Shown piece after piece: positions 62,574-64,000 of a stretch of 64,000 bases of DNA (position 1 is the stretch's first letter; each line of letters begins with the position of its first letter). This DNA comes from Cladorhizidae sp. MBARI D1340-BT2 (Eukaryota; Porifera; Demospongiae; Poecilosclerida; Cladorhizidae), in NCBI GenBank assembly GCA_028752905.1, contig JAQNBH010000002.1:23385059-23449058 (forward strand), written 5' to 3'. Position numbers and translations under genes: made by a program. The notes beneath the pieces are model-generated. The model did not search any database. It saw nothing but the letters and a program-made list of their open reading frames with translations, and was not told the DNA's origin.

Positions 62574-63889
62574 AACATGTTTAGCATCAAGTAAGAGTAC
62601 AATTCATAACTGCCCTAATTAACAAGACCAAAGTCCCAGATTTTGTCAACTGATAGAGAAGGCCCTTATCTGCAACATGTGAACAGATTATCAATAAATG
62701 TAGTGGTTTTTCACTGGCAGGCCACCGCTTTGGCAACTGGAAAACGCCAGGAAAAATCCTAAACCTTACCACTTCAAATCACCATAACTTGCTAATACTT
62801 AGAGTACTCATAATTTTGGCACGTACAAAAGACAGATAATTAGAAGGGCTATTCGGTGATATAAAAATTATCTTTTTTGGGTAAAGTGTAGAAAAGTTAT
62901 GAGCTTCACGGCAAAAAAACAAGATTTTCGGGGGGGAAATGAGAAACATATATATAGACCAAATTAGGGCAAATATCAAGAACATGTTTAGCATCAAGTA
63001 AGAGTACAATTCATAACTGCCCTAATTAACAAGACCAAAGTCCCAGATTTTGTCAACTGATAGAGAAGGCCCTTATCTGCAACATGTGAACAGATTATCA
63101 ATAAATGTAGTGGTTTTTCACTGGCAGGCCACCGCTTTGGCAACTGGAAAACGCCAGGAAAAATCACAAACCTTACCACTTCAAATCATCATAACTTCCT
63201 AATACTTAGAGTACTCAAAACTTTGGCACATACAAAAGACAGATAATTAGAAGAGCTATCCGGTGATATAAAAATTATCTTTTTTGGGTAAAGTGTAGAA
63301 AAGATATGAGCTTCACGGCAAAAAAACAAGATTTTCGGGGGGGAAATGAGAAACATATAGACCAAATTAGGGCAAATATCAAGATAGAGAACACATAATG
63401 AAACCTATCATTCGAATCATATCAAGTCCATTACAGTAAAGTGTGCAGAATATTATGGATGTTTGATATCAACAGAGAGCACAGAGAGAGACCTATCTTA
63501 ATAGCTATATATCAAGTTTATTCAGTGAAGTGTGGAGAATCTATTTAGCATCAAGAGAGAGCAGAGAGAAACCTATCTTGTGATTCTATCAAGTCCATTA
63601 CTGTGAAGTATGCGGAATATACGGATGTTTGGTATCAAGAGAGAGAACAGAGAGAGGCCTACCTTTAGAGCTATATATCAAGTTTATACAGTGAAGTGTG
63701 GAGAATCTATGAAGCTAACATGTTTAGCTCAAGATAGAGAACACTGAGAGATACCTATCTTGCAAGTCCATTACAGTGAAGTGTGCAGAATATATGGATG
63801 TTTGGTATCAAGAGAGAGCACTTGGAGAGTCCTATCTTAATAGCTGTATAACAAGTCTATTCAGTGAAGTGTGGATAATCTACGAAGCT
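62574..63889 (+). repeat. HOR unit 45: A1-(A2/A3)-B (1,316 bp)
   Basis: A1 62574-62980 (407 bp, aacatatatatagacc expansion; private aaatcctaaacc and actcataatttt). Chimera 62981-63383: A2 states to ggcacatac, then gagctatccgg and ttttttgggtaaag of A3, with private aaaagatatgag. B 63384-63889 with tttatacagtg, intermediate between the two common states of that site. Confidence 0.92.
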
Positions 63890-64000
63890 AACATGTTTAG
63901 CATCAAGTAAGAGTACAATTCATAACTGCCCTAATTAACAAGACCAAAGTCCCAGATTTTGTCAACTGATAGAGAAGGCCCTTATCTGCAACATGTGAAC
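63890..64000 (+). repeat. Right-truncated A block (A1 by position)
   Basis: First 111 bp of an A block directly after B. The window ends before any subfamily-diagnostic site, so A1 is inferred from position only. Confidence 0.9.

Larger units (their letters stand above)
1..64000 (+). repeat. Two-component higher-order satellite array spanning the window
   Basis: The window is tiled without gaps by two blocks, A (about 403 bp) and B (about 506 bp), all in one orientation. Block boundaries were placed by the recurring joins gggcaaatatcaag|aacatgtttagc (A to A), gggcaaatatcaag|atagagaacac (A to B) and ctacgaagct|aacatgtttagc (B to A). Spacing between successive A blocks is almost always 403, 909, about 1,300, 1,310 or about 806 bp, which are sums of block lengths. 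The array begins inside a B and ends inside an A, so its true ends lie outside. High identity between copies, AT richness and lack of genes fit eukaryotic satellite heterochromatin. Whether it is centromeric, subtelomeric or interstitial cannot be told from the sequence. Confidence 0.97.

Noticed and set aside
1..64000. CRISPR array
   Set aside because: Repeats are hundreds of bases long, contiguous and without unique spacers.
1..64000. rRNA intergenic spacer repeats or 5S arrays
   Set aside because: No rRNA coding sequence, internal control boxes or conserved rRNA segments are visible in any block.
1..64000. Transposon or LTR element with terminal repeats and target-site duplication
   Set aside because: No terminal inverted or long terminal repeats bounding a unit, no tRNA primer site and no polymerase or transposase frame. 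The block A source may be an element, but this cannot be shown here.

Overview
The whole 64 kb window is one uninterrupted tandem satellite array. I see no protein-coding gene, rRNA, tRNA, transposable element or unique flanking DNA, and the array runs off both ends. Every block lies in the same orientation. The AT-rich, highly homogenised, multi-scale structure and the absence of gene density point to eukaryotic heterochromatin (centromeric, pericentromeric or subtelomeric satellite). A plant or other large-genome eukaryote is plausible, but nothing in the sequence fixes the species or family, and I do not match it to a named satellite.

Two unrelated building blocks make up everything. Block A (about 403 bp) starts at aacatgtttagcatcaag and ends at gggcaaatatcaag. 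It carries a GC-richer core around ggccaccgctttggc and a variable G tract. Block B (about 506 bp) consists of three monomers of about 170 bp, each made of two related halves of about 85 bp that begin with atcaag-like hexamers. I count 102 complete A blocks plus one partial at the right end, and 45 complete B blocks plus one partial at the left end.

A blocks fall into three subfamilies. A1 is the block after B. A2 carries aaatcacaaacc, cttcctaata and gtagaatag. A3 carries a four-T run in gtggttttcactgg, ggaaagatccc and agtacttaaaa, and has a form A3d with a 13-bp deletion. The fullest higher-order unit is A1-A2-A3-B (1,714 bp, or 1,701 bp with A3d). Most other units are shortened forms: A1-B (909), A1-A2-B (1,312) and A1-A3-B (1,299-1,310). 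A minority contain chimeric A blocks, and a few of those have an inserted A.

Layout: 1-21,150 holds two near-identical copies of a segment at 11,400-bp spacing (1-9,750 and 11,401-21,150). 21,151-31,537 is mostly regular 1,714-bp units, with a chimera-forming patch at 25,085-28,111. 31,538-44,801 contains a two-unit cassette of about 3.4 kb three times, rich in chimeric A blocks. 43,101-51,720 is a 4,310-bp tandem duplication. 53,422-61,261 is a 3,920-bp tandem duplication. 61,262-64,000 has shortened and chimeric units.

The repeated 61-codon minus-strand open frames are a by-product of the A block: they begin at GTG, overlap no other coding signal, and are broken in every A3 copy. The biological content is therefore the array architecture itself: nested amplification, recombination junctions at atcaag, and short inverted repeats that differ between subfamilies.
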